From Boswellia sacra (lineage: Eukaryota > Streptophyta > Magnoliopsida > Sapindales > Burseraceae): a stretch of DNA of 64,000 nt. Location: NCBI GenBank assembly GCA_013180625.2, contig SNVD02008802.1, forward strand, positions 186,001 to 250,000. Reading direction: 5' to 3'. Both the position numbers and the translations under genes were made by a program. Shown one piece after another: positions 36,627 to 48,921 of the stretch. Positions within the stretch are counted from its first letter, which is position 1. Each line of letters starts with the position of its first letter. The notes under the pieces are model-generated. The model saw only the letters and a program-made list of their open reading frames with translations. It ran no database searches and was not told the origin of the DNA.

Positions 36627-37656
36627 GAGTCCACTTTATTGGTATGCACATTGCACACTACAACGACGCAGGAAATGGCTATCCCGCAATCGTTTTCTCC
36701 TTGTAACTTTATCACACTATTATTAATATTGCTTGCTGTTTTGAGGTGCTTTGCAAATGCAGGAGAGTTTGATTTGGACACTGGTGGATTGAGTAGAAAG
36801 AGTTTCCCACAAGGTTTCGTTTTTGGGGCTGCAACTTCTGCATATCAAGTAGAAGGAATGGCTCTCGAGGAAGGCCGAGGACCTTGCGTTTGGGACCCTT
36901 TTGTTCGAACTTCCGGTATAATCAAATAATAATATGACACGCATTTATTGATATATTTGATTGTTCTATACATAATCATCTTAATCTTATTTTGTTGCAT
37001 TCATTTTCTTCTAATTGTGGCTACATTTTTTTAATATATGTATGAGCTTTTTTTAATTTTTTAATTTTTTTGACAGCTGATAAAATTAAGGATCAATCTA
37101 CCGCAGATCTTGCAGTGGACCAATATCATCGTTACAAAGTGAGAAATATCCACATTATACTTATATATATTTTAAAAGAAAACAAAACTCATTTCAAATA
37201 TCATAGTAACTGAATAATAAATGAAAAACAATATAAAATTTTATATAAAGTGCAACATTTATTAATAACATGATAAAATAGATCACAAAATGAATAAATT
37301 TTTTTTTCATATTTATATAGTATTAAATTAAAAGTTGCTCTAGATGCACCAAAATAAATGATTTATCTTGACACCTATGGATAATTAAAAAAAAAATCAG
37401 ATTTTTACACTATATATGTACCTCTCAATAGTTATTTATTACAAAAATTACCTCAAAATTAATATCCATATTCTCAACACATATTTTTATTTGCATTTAC
37501 AAATTTATTTAATTCTTCACCTAAACATTTTGAGAAAATCAAATTTTAGAAATCCACAATGATTCTTCATGTTGGAATCTAGTAGTTGTGGAGATTTAGA
37601 TTTTGACTTCATGGACGGTATAAAGACTAGTTCTCATTTTTCTTGACTTATCCTTC

Positions 37657-37658
<2 letters not shown>

Positions 37659-37727
<69 letters not shown>

Positions 37728-37732
37728 TGTAT
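37659..37732. repeat. Microsatellite (AT)n then (GTAT)n
   Basis: About 21 AT units are followed by about eight GTAT units, inside intron 2 of the beta-glucosidase. It is likely length-variable. Confidence 0.95.
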
Positions 37733-39066
37733 TAAATTGTATCAAATTGAGAGATGTAAAATCTTATCAAATTGAAACAGTTCACCTTTTTTATATTTGA
37801 TTGGAGTGTAGGGAAGATAATATGAGAATCCTTGTCACCTAAAATACAAAATTAAATTAGTTTGTTTTATAAGACACTTATTAAAAGTTTCAATCAACAT
37901 TACATATTCCAAATGCCTCTTTTATTTGGTTAATTTATTCTTCTGATTTTACAGGAAGATGTTGATATTATGAAACATTTGAATTTTGATGCATATCGGT
38001 TTTCAATTTCATGGTCTAGAATTTTTCCAGGTAATAATTAATCTCTCTTATTGTGCCTTTGGATTACAATAATTCTGTGGCATTAATTTTTGACCTCCTT
38101 CTATGCGTGTCATGTCATTGTTAACTAGATGGAACTGGCAGAATCATTAATTGGAAAGGAGTTGATTACTACAACAATTTGATTAACTACTTACTTGAAA
38201 GAGGTAACTATCTTTAACATGCATGAGAGCATCCTAATTTTCGAAAAAAAAAAATAACTTATTTACTTCTAGAGACTTCTAATTATTCTATGCCAATGAA
38301 GAAGCATAAATGAAGTGTCTAAACTTTTCCATGTAGGTATCACCCCATACGTGAATATTCACCATTTTGATCTCCCAGATGCTCTTTAAAAGAAGTACAA
38401 GGGATGGTTAAGCCACAACATAGTGTAAGTACAAAAGAGCGGCGCTACGTTTGGACCTGGAGGGGCAGTTGCCCCTCGTGGATTTCAAAATTTTTTTCCT
38501 TAACACCTCTATATGTTTATATATTTAATAAAAATATCCTTAAATGTTTAAAGATTTATGATAAGAATTACCCTTATTTATAATTTTAGAAGATATTCTC
38601 CTACGTATTTAAAAAATTGGAAACTTGAATAAATATTTTAATTAGCCTTGTTTATAGGTAGTTTTAAATTTTATTTTTGATTAAGTTTGCTACCCCTATA
38701 CCGTGATTGTATATGTTATATTATTCTATAATTTATAGGAAATGAGATCAATGCGATGAATGTATTAGTTAAACATTTTGATACATATTGTTTCGAACTC
38801 TTTAGGGAAGATTTTACTAATTATGCGGACTTCTGCTTCAAGACATTTGGAGATAGAGTTAAGAATTGGTTTACACTTAATGAACCAAAAGTAGCAACTA
38901 TTTTTGGTTATTACGATGGCACAATGGCTCCCGGAAGATGCTCTGGACAACCATATGGTAACTGTAAGGAAGGCTCGTCTGCAACTGAACCTTATACAGT
39001 TGGCCACAACATGATTTTAGCCCAAGCATCAGCAGTTTAGAGATACCGTAAAGTGTATGAAGTAAG

Positions 39067-39629
39067 TGTTGGTGTTTGGCTCATATGAAAACAAAGTGGG
39101 AGAGATCCCATATTGCTTGAGAAGCAAAGTTGGGTCTCACATTGGCCTTATAAAAGAGGCCATATGGGAGAAATATATGTGTCCTAAGTGAAATATCCTT
39201 TACCCCCTATATTTGTAAGGTCTCACATATAAGACCTCATAGTTTAAGGGTCTTTCTGTAAGGACCTTAAAGTTTGTAATATTTGCTTTTTCCCGATTTA
39301 TTTTGGGTATTTGTAGTATTGCCCAATTGTTTGGGTAATTATAGTTTGACCCAACTAATTGGGTAATTACAGTTTGACCCAATAGTTGTGGTATTTGTAT
39401 TGTGGCCCAAAAATTTGTAATTCTCTTTGAAGATAGTGGAAAGTTTCTTCAGCGGCGCCCGAGGACGTAGGTACTAATACCGAACCTCATTAAATCCTGG
39501 TGTGTATTCTATTTCTGCATTGTGGTTGATTAATTGCCTCTTTAATTACTATTATATTCAATTATCTGGCATAGTTGTGGTTGTGCATTTGGTTGTTCTG
39601 TTGGTTACCGCTTCCGTTTGTGCATAACA
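39067..39629 (+). repeat. Copia element 2, 5' LTR
   Basis: It runs from TGTTGGTGTTTGG just after the GTAAG target copy to ATAACA just before the primer site. Bases 39118-39629 match the 3' LTR closely. Confidence 0.9.
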
Positions 39630-39631
39630 AT

Positions 39632-39644
39632 TGGTATTAGAGCC
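39632..39644 (+). promoter_or_regulatory. Copia element 2 primer binding site
   Basis: TGGTATTAGAGCC starts two bases after the LTR and matches the initiator methionine tRNA primer site with one change (usual TGGTATCAGAGCC). Confidence 0.85.
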
Positions 39645-39793
39645 AAAGGTTTTGGGTAGTTAGTGGTTATTTCTCTGAAGCACTTGCTACTATTCTGGGC
39701 TGTTGATTTTGGATTACTAGTTATTGAATATAATAGTTTTTTGGAGCTTGGTTATTGGTGTTTGTGTATCGAGCTTATTTGTGAGAGGTAGTA

Positions 39794-42700
39794 ATGGCTT
39801 CATCGTCAACTGTACCTGAGAAGACAGTGACTGTGACAAATGCAAAAATAGATGTTGAAAAATTTGATGGCCGAAATAATTTCAGCTTATGGCAGAGTGA
39901 GGTGTTGGATGGGTTGTATCAGCAAGATTTGGATATTGTTTTGGAAGAAACAAAACCAGAAGATATCAGTGCAAGAGATTGGGACAGGCTTAATATAAAA
40001 GCTTGTGGGTTGATTCGCTCTTGCTTGTGTAGAGAACAAAAGTATCCGTTCACTAAGGAGACATCTGCAAACAAATTGTGGAAGGCGTTGGAGAACAAAT
40101 ATATGAAGAAAAGCAATGAGAATCGGCTGTATCTATTGAAGAGATTGTTCCGTCTCCAGTTAAAACCAGGTACGAGCATCAGTTCTCATATTGATGAGTT
40201 TAATAAGTTAATTGCTGATTTGTTAAACTTAGATGAAACATTCAAAGATGAAATTAAGGCTATGCTATTGATTGGCTCACTTTCTGGATGAATTAGATCA
40301 TTTGTGCATTACTCTTATCCATGGTAAAGATAAACTGTCTTTTGAAGAAGTTTGTTCTGCTTTGTTGAATTATGAAATTCGTAAGAAAGACCAAAGGGAA
40401 CATAGGGATGAGTCAGTAGATGCATTGACAGTGAGAGGGCTTAGTCATAGTAGAAAACCAGAAAAAAGGGGAAAATCTTTGTCGAGGGGTAGATTAGAAA
40501 AAGATGAGTGTGCCTTTTGTCGTGAGAAAGGGCATTGGAAGAAAGATTGTCCTAAGTTGAAAAAGAAAGATAAAGGCAAGGCTGTTTCTGATGCATGTGT
40601 TGTTGAGCATGAGGATGATAGTGAGTCAGATATATGTCTAGCTGGTCACCTATCCACTTCTGGTTCTGATGAGTGGATTATGGATTCGGGTTGTACTTAT
40701 CATATGTGTCCACATCGGGATTAGTTCTTTCAGTTTGAGGAGCTTGATTGTGGAGTTGTGTATATGGCAATGATGATATTTGTCATACTGCTGGGATAGG
40801 TTCGATCCGTTTGAGGAATCATAATGGACTGACTAGAGTTCTGACAGATGTTCGGTATGTACCGAAGTTGAAGAAGAATCTCATCTCTTTGGGAGCCTTA
40901 GAATCTAAAGGCTGTGGTATATCTATTCGAGATGGTATTCTGAGGGTTACTTCAGGCGCTCTTGTGGTATTGAAAGGCACTAGGAGAAACAACTTGTATT
41001 ACTATAATGGTAGTATAGTTACTGGATTAGCGGCTACGGTTTCTGATAATGATGCAGATTCAGAGATTATGAGACTGTGGCATATGCGTTTGGGACATGC
41101 AGGTGAGAAAGCCTTATTCAGTTTGGTGAAACGAGGCTTATTGAAAGGTGCAAAGACCTGCAAGCTAGATTTCTGTGAGCATTGTGTTCTGGGAAAGTAG
41201 AAGAGAGTGAAATTTGGCACCGCTATTCATAATACCAAGGGTATTCTTGATTATATTCACTCAGATGTGTGGGGACCTACCAAAACAGCATCGATTGGAG
41301 GTAGGCACTACTTTGTTACTTTTGTTGATGACTTTTCTAGAAGAACTTGGGTGTACTGTTTGAAATCAAAAGATGATGTACTTGATGTTTTCCTTAAGTG
41401 GAAAAAGATGATTGAGACACAAACTGGTAAGAAGATCAAGCATCTCAGAACAGATAATGGTGGTGAGTATTACAGTGATCAGTTTTTGAAATTGTGTCGA
41501 AATGAAGGTATTGTACGTCATTTTACTATTAGAGGTACACCGCAGCAGAATGGGGTGGCAGAACGCATGAACCGGACATTGCTGGAGAAAGTTCGGTGTA
41601 TGTTGTCCAATGCTGGGTTGGGCAAAAAGTTTTGGGCTGAGGCTGTGACTTATGCGTGTCATCTCATTAATCGTCTACCTTCAGCTGCTATTGGTGATAG
41701 AACTCCATTGGAGGTATGGACTGGACAACCTGTTTCTGATTATGATTCTTTACATGTTTTTGGTTCCACCACATATTATCATGTGAAAGAATCTAAGCTG
41801 GATCCTAGAGCCAAGAAAGCGATTTTCTTGGGATTTGCTTCTGGAGTAAAAGGATATCGTCTTTGGTGTCCTAGTTCGAGGAAGATTGTATCCAATAGAG
41901 ATGTGACATTTGATGAGTCTTCAATGTTGAAAAAATTAGAAAACCAGACAAAGGTGAAAGGTACTCCACAGCAGGTGGAGCATATTCAGCAGCAGGTGGA
42001 GTTTGAAACGATGACATTGAACCCAGTTAAATCTGTTGAGACAGATGATGGTACTTCTATGACAGAGGAGGATTTGGGAGATGATGGAGAGGGTTCTACT
42101 CAGGAACCTCAACAGCAACAAGAATCTATTGCAGTTGATAGGCCAAGACGTGAGATTCGCAGACCTGCTCGATTTGCTGATATGGTGGCCTATGCACTTC
42201 CAATTGTAGATGCTGATGTTCCTTCCACTTATAAAGAGGCAGTCAGATGTTCTGAAGTTGATGAGTGGAAGACAGCTATGAGCGAAGAGATGCAGTCTCT
42301 TCAGAAGAATGAAACTTGGGAGCTAGCTCAACTACCGAAGGGTAAAAAGGCAATTGGATGCAAATGGGTATATGCAAAGAAAGATAGATTTCCTGACAAG
42401 AATGACGTCCGCTACAAGGCAAGGTTGGTAGCTAAAGGCTACGTTCAGAGGGAAGGAATTGACTACAATGAGGTATTTTCTCCAATTGTGAAACATTCTT
42501 CCATTAGAATTTTGTTGGCCTTGGTAGCTCAGATGAATATGGAACTAGTTCAACTTGATGTAAAAACTGCATTTTTACATGGTGACTTGGAAGAGGAAAT
42601 CTATATGACTCAGCCAGAGGGATTCAAAGTTGCTGGTAAGGAAAATTTGGTATGCAAACTGAAAAGATTGCTTTATGGTTTGAAGCAATCTCCCAGACAG

Positions 42701-43791
42701 TGGTATAAGCGATTTGATCGGTTTATGATGGGTCAGAGGTACACAAGAAGCAAATTTGATAATTGTGTGTATTTTCGAAGGCTACGTGATGGTTCTTTCA
42801 TTTATCTACTCTTGTATGTTGATGATATGTTGATAGCTTCGACAGATGTCGAAGAAATTGCAAAGTTGAAGACTCAGTTGAATCGAGAGTTTGAGATGAA
42901 AGATTTGGGTGAAGCTAAGAAGATTCTTGGCATGGAGATTAGCAGAGATAGAGGAAGAAGCAAGATTTGTTTGACACAGAAGCAGTATCTGAAGAAGGTA
43001 TTACAGCGGTTTGGCATTACAGAGCAGTCAAACCTGTAAGTACCCCACTTGCTCCTCATATGAAGCTCAGTGCATCTTTATCTCCTAGTACAGATGAGGA
43101 ACGAGAGTACATGTCTCGAGTTCCGTATGCTAATGCAGTTGGTAGCCTGATGTATGCTATGGTGTGTACGAGACCCGACATTTCACATGCAGTTGGAGTT
43201 GTGAGCAGATATATGCATGATCCTGGTAAAGGACATTGGCAAGCAGTGAAATGGATTCTACGGTATTTGTTAAAAACCGTAGATGTTGGCTTAGTCTTTG
43301 AGAGAGATGATACATGTGGTCAGTATGTTATTGGTTATGTTGATTCAGATTATGCTGGTGATTTCGATAAACGTCGGTCGACAACCGGTTATGTGTTTAC
43401 TCTTGCAAGAGCACCAGTGAGTTGGAAGTCTACTTTACAGTCTACAGTGGCTTTGTCTACTACAGAGGCAGAGTATATGGCTATGACAGAGGCTGTGAAG
43501 GAAGCTATTTGGTTACAGGGATTACTGGATGAATTGGGAATTGGGCAAAAGAAGATTAGTCTTTATTCTGACAGTCAGAGTGCTATCCATTTAGCAAAGA
43601 ATCCAGTGTTCCATGTTCGTACGAAGCATATTGATGTTCGGTATCATTTTGTGCGGGAGATCATTGATGAAGGAAGAATCTTACTTCAGAAGATTGAGAC
43701 TGCCGAGAATCCCGCAGATATGTTGACTAAGGTTGTGACAGCGATCAAGTTCAATCATTGTTTGGACTTGATCAACATTGTGCGAGTTTGA
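39794..43791 (+). pseudogene. Copia element 2 gag-pol polyprotein, five lesions
   Basis: The domains in order are: gag from ATG 39794 (KFDGRNNFSLWQSEVLDGL); zinc knuckle CAFCREKGHWKKDC at about 40509; protease WIMDSGCTYHMC; integrase with HMRLGH and CEHC, then SDVWGP, RTDNGGEYYS and ERMNRTLLEKV; RT with LLYVDDMLIAS; and RNase H with [19 protein letters not shown] and TTEAEYMAM. Lesions are a frameshift at about 40280, TAG at 40722-40724 (usual W), a frameshift at about 40765, TAG at 41198-41200 (usual Q), and a one-base loss in an A run at about 43033. A 610-codon frame spanning integrase and RT (41207-43039) is still open. It resembles the Tnt1 polyprotein. Confidence 0.92.
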
Positions 43792-43839
43792 CCGCGCCAT
43801 TAGGCGCATTTGGAGGCGTTGTAGTTGTGATAGAGAATG

Positions 43840-44351
43840 TGAGAAGCAAAGTTGGGTCTCACATTGGCCTTATAAAAAAGGCCATGTGGGAGAAATATAT
43901 GTGTCCTAAGTGAAATATCATCTACCTCCTATATTTGTAAGGTCTCACATATAAGACCTCATAGTTTAAGGGTCTTCTCGTAAGGACCTTAAAGTTTGTA
44001 ATATTTGCTTTTTTCTCATTTATTTTGGGTATTTGTAGTATTGCCCAATTGTTTGGGTAATTATAGTTTGACCCAACTATTTGGGTAATTGCAGTTTGAC
44101 CCAATAGTTGTGGTATTTGTATTGTGGCTCAAAAATTTGTAATTCTCTTTGAAGATAGTGAAAAGTTTCTTCAGCGGCGCCCGAGGACGTAGGTACTAAT
44201 ACCGAACCTCGTTAAATCCTGGTGTGTATTCTATTTCTGCATTGTGGTTGATTAGTTGCCTCTTTAATTACTATTATATTCAATTATCTGGCATAGTTGT
44301 GGTTGTGCATTTGGTTGTTCTGTTGGTTACCGCTTCCGTTTGTGCATAACA
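43840..44351 (+). repeat. Copia element 2, 3' LTR (5' end shortened)
   Basis: It starts at TGAGAAGCAAAGTTGGG, which corresponds to base 52 of the 5' LTR, and ends ATAACA before GTAAG. The preceding 51 bases are unlike the 5' LTR start, so the LTR edge and polypurine tract appear to be deleted or replaced. Confidence 0.9.
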
Positions 44352-44541
44352 GTAAGATCATCATTTTTTTTTCTTTTTTGACAAAGAAACGAATAGTTAT
44401 TTAACTTGCGCACATTTTCAGGGAAAACAAATGGGAAGGATTGGAATTGTCCTAGATATTACATGGTATGAACCTCTAACCCAAAATCAAACTGACCTAC
44501 TGGCAGCTCGAAGGGCGATGGACTTCCATATATGCTGGATG

Positions 44542-45072
44542 GTAAAATGTTTACTCCTTAGCAATCTTCTACTAGTATCGACATTATAGTACTCTATTAA
44601 AAGAAACTGAAAGAGGTACATAATCTTACCGTTGTACCTTCACCTATAAATTTAAGTTTCTAGGTTAAATGATTTCTTAATACTATAAAAAGAAACTAAA
44701 ATAATCTAACAGTTTAGTGTTCAATTCTCTTAGGATAAGGACATCTTAGAAATAGTTTAAATCATCACTGGGGCGTGTTGCACACTTATCCGACTGATCC
44801 ATTACCTCCGATTTATCGTCCAACAAAAGGAGAAGAAGTTGACTCACTTGATATGGAAGAAGAGTCTGACCAACTTGTTGAAGAAAAAATAACAACAAGC
44901 CTATCACGTCCTCCAAAATTATTGGGCTACAATTATGATAGAAATGTTGAAACAACTAGTAAGACTTCTCTTAATTCCTTCTGGGAAAATAAAAAATTGA
45001 AAAGAAGATTATACTTCAATTTCACCTTGATATATAGTTTCTTATAATAATAATTTCTTTTCACCTTTGCAG
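44542..45072 (+). other. Region replacing the middle beta-glucosidase exons, with an orphan open frame
   Basis: Where a family 1 enzyme should encode the stretch from HP.V.G.YP to GYQQDWNV, there is instead an open segment at about 44782-45045. It reads YPTDPLPPIYRPTKGEEVDS and, further on, SRPPKLLGYNYDRNVETT. The last piece weakly resembles the family's PK.LGYQQDWNV.. and is in the right place, but the rest is acidic and unlike any glycosidase. It may be a badly decayed exon or inserted foreign sequence; I cannot tell. Confidence 0.35.
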
Positions 45073-48004
45073 GTGAGAAGGATGGAGAGCCAATTGGTGC
45101 ACATAATGTATTTATTCTTTTATCTCAAACAAAGTTTCTTTATCCCATATATACAGGGAGAGCACATTTTGACACAAGACTAGACGCACACGCACACAGA
45201 CACACACACACATATATACATATAGACATACACACATTCAGAAACAACACTACATATATAGGCAAATTACCTTATTACAAAAGTTTAGCTTGAACTCTGT
45301 CATGAACTGAAATTTGCAGTCAAACGCTGTCTGGCTGTACGATTTACCTTGGGGTATGTACAAGGTTTTGATGTACATCAAAAACATGTATGGGAACCCT
45401 CCTGTCGTTATGACAGAAAATGGTAAGTTAATATTGAATGTTAATCAATTAAGTCAAATTTTTTAAAGCTTCCGCTAAATATAGAAGAAATATTTAAAAT
45501 AAAATTGAAACTAACATTGTTGATGGACGTAATTTGGTCCTTCAGGCATGGATGACGATGGAGATATCCTATTTCCATTTGGAGTGCATGACACGGCAAG
45601 GGTGAATTACTATAAAGGTTATCTGGGTGCAGTGAAGGATGCAATTAAGCGTGGAGCAAATGTTGTTGGCTACTTTGCTTGGTCTTTCCTTGACAATTTT
45701 GAATGGAATAGAGGATACACTTCAAGGTTTGGCATTGTTTATGTTGATCGCAAGGACCTGAAGCGGTATCCCAAGTTGTCGGCCTATTGGTTCCAGAAAG
45801 TGCTCAAAAAATAATTAAGCTTCAACGCTATCAGAGTCAATCTCTGATAATCTTTAAGTGACTAACTACATGCTATAATAAGGGAAGTGGTCATGTTGTA
45901 ATAAATATCAACTCTTATAGAGTTGAGAGTTGATCTCCTATAAATAAATTATCTACTATGCCTTCCACCCCATTTTCATTAAGATGTTATATATATCTTA
46001 CATTTACGTGTAAGCTATAATTAATTATCAATATGATGACGACATCTATAAATAATATTATCATGGGTCGGTCAATGGCACTTAAATTTTTAACTTAAAT
46101 CTAAACACCATCATCCATCTCAATATTATATAACGGTTGATGATGAACTTAAAATTAAAATAGTAAACATCACTTACACCGAATTATTTCTCAATTATCT
46201 GAAAAACAATATTCTGTTTTTTTCAACTTGATCTCCACGCCTTTTCATCTTCACCAATCAAGACCTTAAGACTCTTTAACACCAAATTTTTCCTCAAATA
46301 AAATTAATTTATTGAGAAAGAGAAATTAAAGGATAAGTTACTGTTTGAAATTCATGATTGACTTTCCAAACATTTATGGGTTTTATTTTAACTCCAGTTT
46401 TTTTCTTCTACAAGATCTTTTCTGCAAGTCATCCCGAGGTTTACAAGCGCATCCAAGCAATTTTTATTCGATTGAAAGGAATAAATAGGATCGTATTTCG
46501 TTTTTTCCCCCCTAAAACTGATTTGTAAGATTTGAAGGGTAATTAATTTCTTGCTCCAGGCCCAAACAACTCTTACTCCAAAAAGCCTCCCGCGAGCAAA
46601 ATTCACTCGAGATTCGAAATGCAAGTAGTGATGGAAAATCATTTGCATTCATATCAGACCTTTTTCTCTTTGGTTTCTGATATGATTTTTTTAATTGTAT
46701 TTTATCTTTTTTGTGTATTATTTGTTGTTTTAGCTTTTCTATAAGAGTCAATTTAGTATGGGATTAAAAAATAAAAAGAAATTCTTCCGGTTGAATACTT
46801 ATATATACAGTGGCATCATGTAAAAAATAAAAATAAAAATTCATAACCTCACTTGAATCATAAAAATAGGACTGAGACATTTGGCTTAATAAGGATCTTG
46901 TTTGATTTATTGAAAATTAGAAAGGGGGTCTGTTTTATTTTCCATCACTTTCATGGCACGATAACCAAACTTTATTCTTAGCTCTTCACAGGGTCTACTT
47001 CTTTAATTATTACATTAGAATGTTGCTCTCTTTAATAAATTTCGAACAATGAAGAAAAGACATAGTTACAACTCTATTTACAGCAAATCTAAGCTTTGCC
47101 ACAAAGCAAAGTTAAATGCATTAATAGTCATGCTTTTAGAGAACACATAAAACTACAACTTTAACCGCTTCTGCATGTTATGCTCTTTTTCCTTGTGCTT
47201 TTGAAATTACACATTTGTTGCTCATTGATCAAAGCATCTTCATCAACGTAGAATCGTAGACTTGGGACATGTGAAGCTTTTGCATTATATAATCCAAGCT
47301 AAGCAAGTGTCAATCTTTGAGTTAGATTATGTAAGGAAGGGTTAGAAGATTTTTGATTGATTTTCATATGTTGGTATATGTTTGGCAGGACATGAAGTAT
47401 ATATATAGGGCGCTTTATGTCAACTTCAAATGACTCTGGAGGACGCAGAAAAACACTAAGGAACGTTGGGGACGTTGCAGTGTTCGTTCCAGGATTCAGG
47501 TTACCCAGAACTTTTGAATTTTTTCAGCTACATGGAGATGGGTGATCTAGGTGCTTCGTTGAATGTCTGTCAGCTCTTAGAACAAGGATAGTTGTCATGG
47601 CAGGCCAAGAAACACCCGTTCCTACAAAAACAAGAAGATCAACCTCACAACATGGATAGTTGAATTATCAGTAGGCCTAGCCGCTTGTAGGTTTTGTTGG
47701 ATTTTTGTTTAATAATGCAATTTGACCTGTTCTTATGCAGGAGGATCCATATTGAGTGATCTTCAGCAACCGCAAGCTCTTGATAAAAAATGATATCCCA
47801 TTATTTACTGATTAAATAAAAAATATATAATACTTCAGCGAACTAAGGTGGATAAGCAAAGATGCAAATTGTAAAAGATGGGAGAAGCATGAAGAAGAAA
47901 AAATGGTTTGGGCATTTTAAGTACGATAAGATTATGGTGGGTACTTTGCGTAAAGGCTTGTTCGCTAGAGACCCATATATATAACCTAGATAAGATAAAT
48001 TTTT

Positions 48005-48561
48005 AAGCATGTTTGATGCGCTGTATAGCACTATATAATATAGCATTAAGAAATTATATTGTGTTTAGTAAGATTTTGAGTGGGATTGTATATTATAACG
48101 CGGGTACTGTAACGATGCTGTTGCGTGTACTGTATACATAAAAGTTGAGCGTGTTTATAGCAAGCTTACTCATGGGTTAACACCGTATAAACCTATTTTT
48201 ATCTCAATTTTCACTAATAAATACCAATAAATTATTTAAATGAAATATTTATATATTTATATAATTAATAAATAATTTATTAAATATTTAAATAAGCTAA
48301 AAATAATTATTTAAATAAATAAAAAATTTAATAATTCAATTTTTATTTTAAAAATAATTTTAATTATTATTTAAATTTATTTAATATTTAAATTAAACTT
48401 TTCATATTATAATTTTTTTTTTTACGTCTTATCTAATACAATACTCTACCAAATATAATATAGTATTATGTCTTATCTAATCTTATTCTATACTATCCAA
48501 TCCAATTCAAATAAATTTATGCTATCATATACATTGTTATACAGTGCATCAAACATGCCTT
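48005..48561. mobile_element. MITE-like element with long terminal inverted repeats
   Basis: The left end reads GCATGTTTGATGCGCTGTAT. The reverse complement of the right end reads GCATGTTTGATGCACTGTAT, so 19 of 20 bases agree. The interior of about 510 bp is extremely AT-rich and non-coding. The size and structure fit a Tourist/PIF-Harbinger-type MITE, but the flanking bases do not show a clean 3 bp duplication (TTA or TAA on one side against TCA on the other), so the superfamily is uncertain. Confidence 0.65.
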
Positions 48562-48921
48562 CAGGAAAAAGATGAGGTTGAAACTGATAGCTTGGCAAAT
48601 GGGAAAAAATATTGGTCGTAGTGTAATAGAGGTGAGGAAAGTTTGGCAGAGATGGTTACCAAGAAATTTATGGAAAAATTTACTTTGTAATTGAGATTAT
48701 AAATTACCTTGTTCTAGTCTGCTCACACCATAATTCCATTAGAGTTGCAATTCCGATTGTCAGGGCTTATGCGGTATAAATATCTCAAGATTCATTTTGG
48801 AAATTACTCAAGGTCTCTAATAACCAGTATTACAAAGATTTGGTTAACTTTTGTGTAACTGTTGATTATCCTTTGCCAATCTAGCTTCCATGTGGTTTTT
48901 TTTTTTTGTTTTTTTAAATCA

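Larger units (their letters stand above)
39067..44351 (+). mobile_element. Ty1/copia retrotransposon (Tnt1-like), young, in beta-glucosidase intron
   Basis: The 5' LTR begins TGTTGGTGTTTGG and both LTRs end GTGCATAACA. The target duplication GTAAG (39062-39066 and 44352-44356) is perfect and coincides with the intron's splice donor. The 512 aligned LTR bases differ at roughly 17-18 positions by my hand count, so the element is fairly young. The first 51 bases of the 5' LTR have no counterpart at the start of the 3' LTR. The coding region is nearly complete with a handful of point lesions. Confidence 0.95.
36675..45814 (+). pseudogene. Beta-glucosidase (glycosyl hydrolase family 1), disrupted
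   Basis: Recognisable exons are 36675-36915, 37077-37138, 37955-38030, 38129-38203, 38337-38424, 38806-39061, 44422-44541, 45073-45107, 45320-45422 and 45546-45814, all with GT-AG borders. The protein begins with a signal peptide (hydrophobic LLLILLAVL, residues about 15-23), then [14 protein letters not shown]. The acid/base motif TLNEP (exon 6) and nucleophile motif VMTENG (exon 9) are intact, as is [15 protein letters not shown]. Closest remembered relatives are Arabidopsis BGLU43/BGLU44-type enzymes that hydrolyse beta-glucosides or mannosides. It is broken by TAA at 38387-38389, by TAG at 39038-39040 (usual Q), by unrecognisable middle exons between 44542 and 45072, and by a copia insertion in the intron after exon 6. 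Confidence 0.92.

Noticed and set aside
38430..38740. Possible small insertion in the beta-glucosidase intron (GGAGGGGCAGTTGCCCCTC)
   Set aside because: A hairpin-like GC patch is visible, but no matching far end or target duplication could be found, so no element is called.
39118..39629. Placing the left end of copia element 2 at TGAGAAGC (39118)
   Set aside because: That edge would give equal 512 bp LTRs but no target duplication (TTGCT against GTAAG). Starting at 39067 gives a perfect GTAAG duplication.
45160..45240. CACACA-rich tract considered as a regulatory element
   Set aside because: It is a simple-sequence tract in an intron of the pseudogene with no further support.
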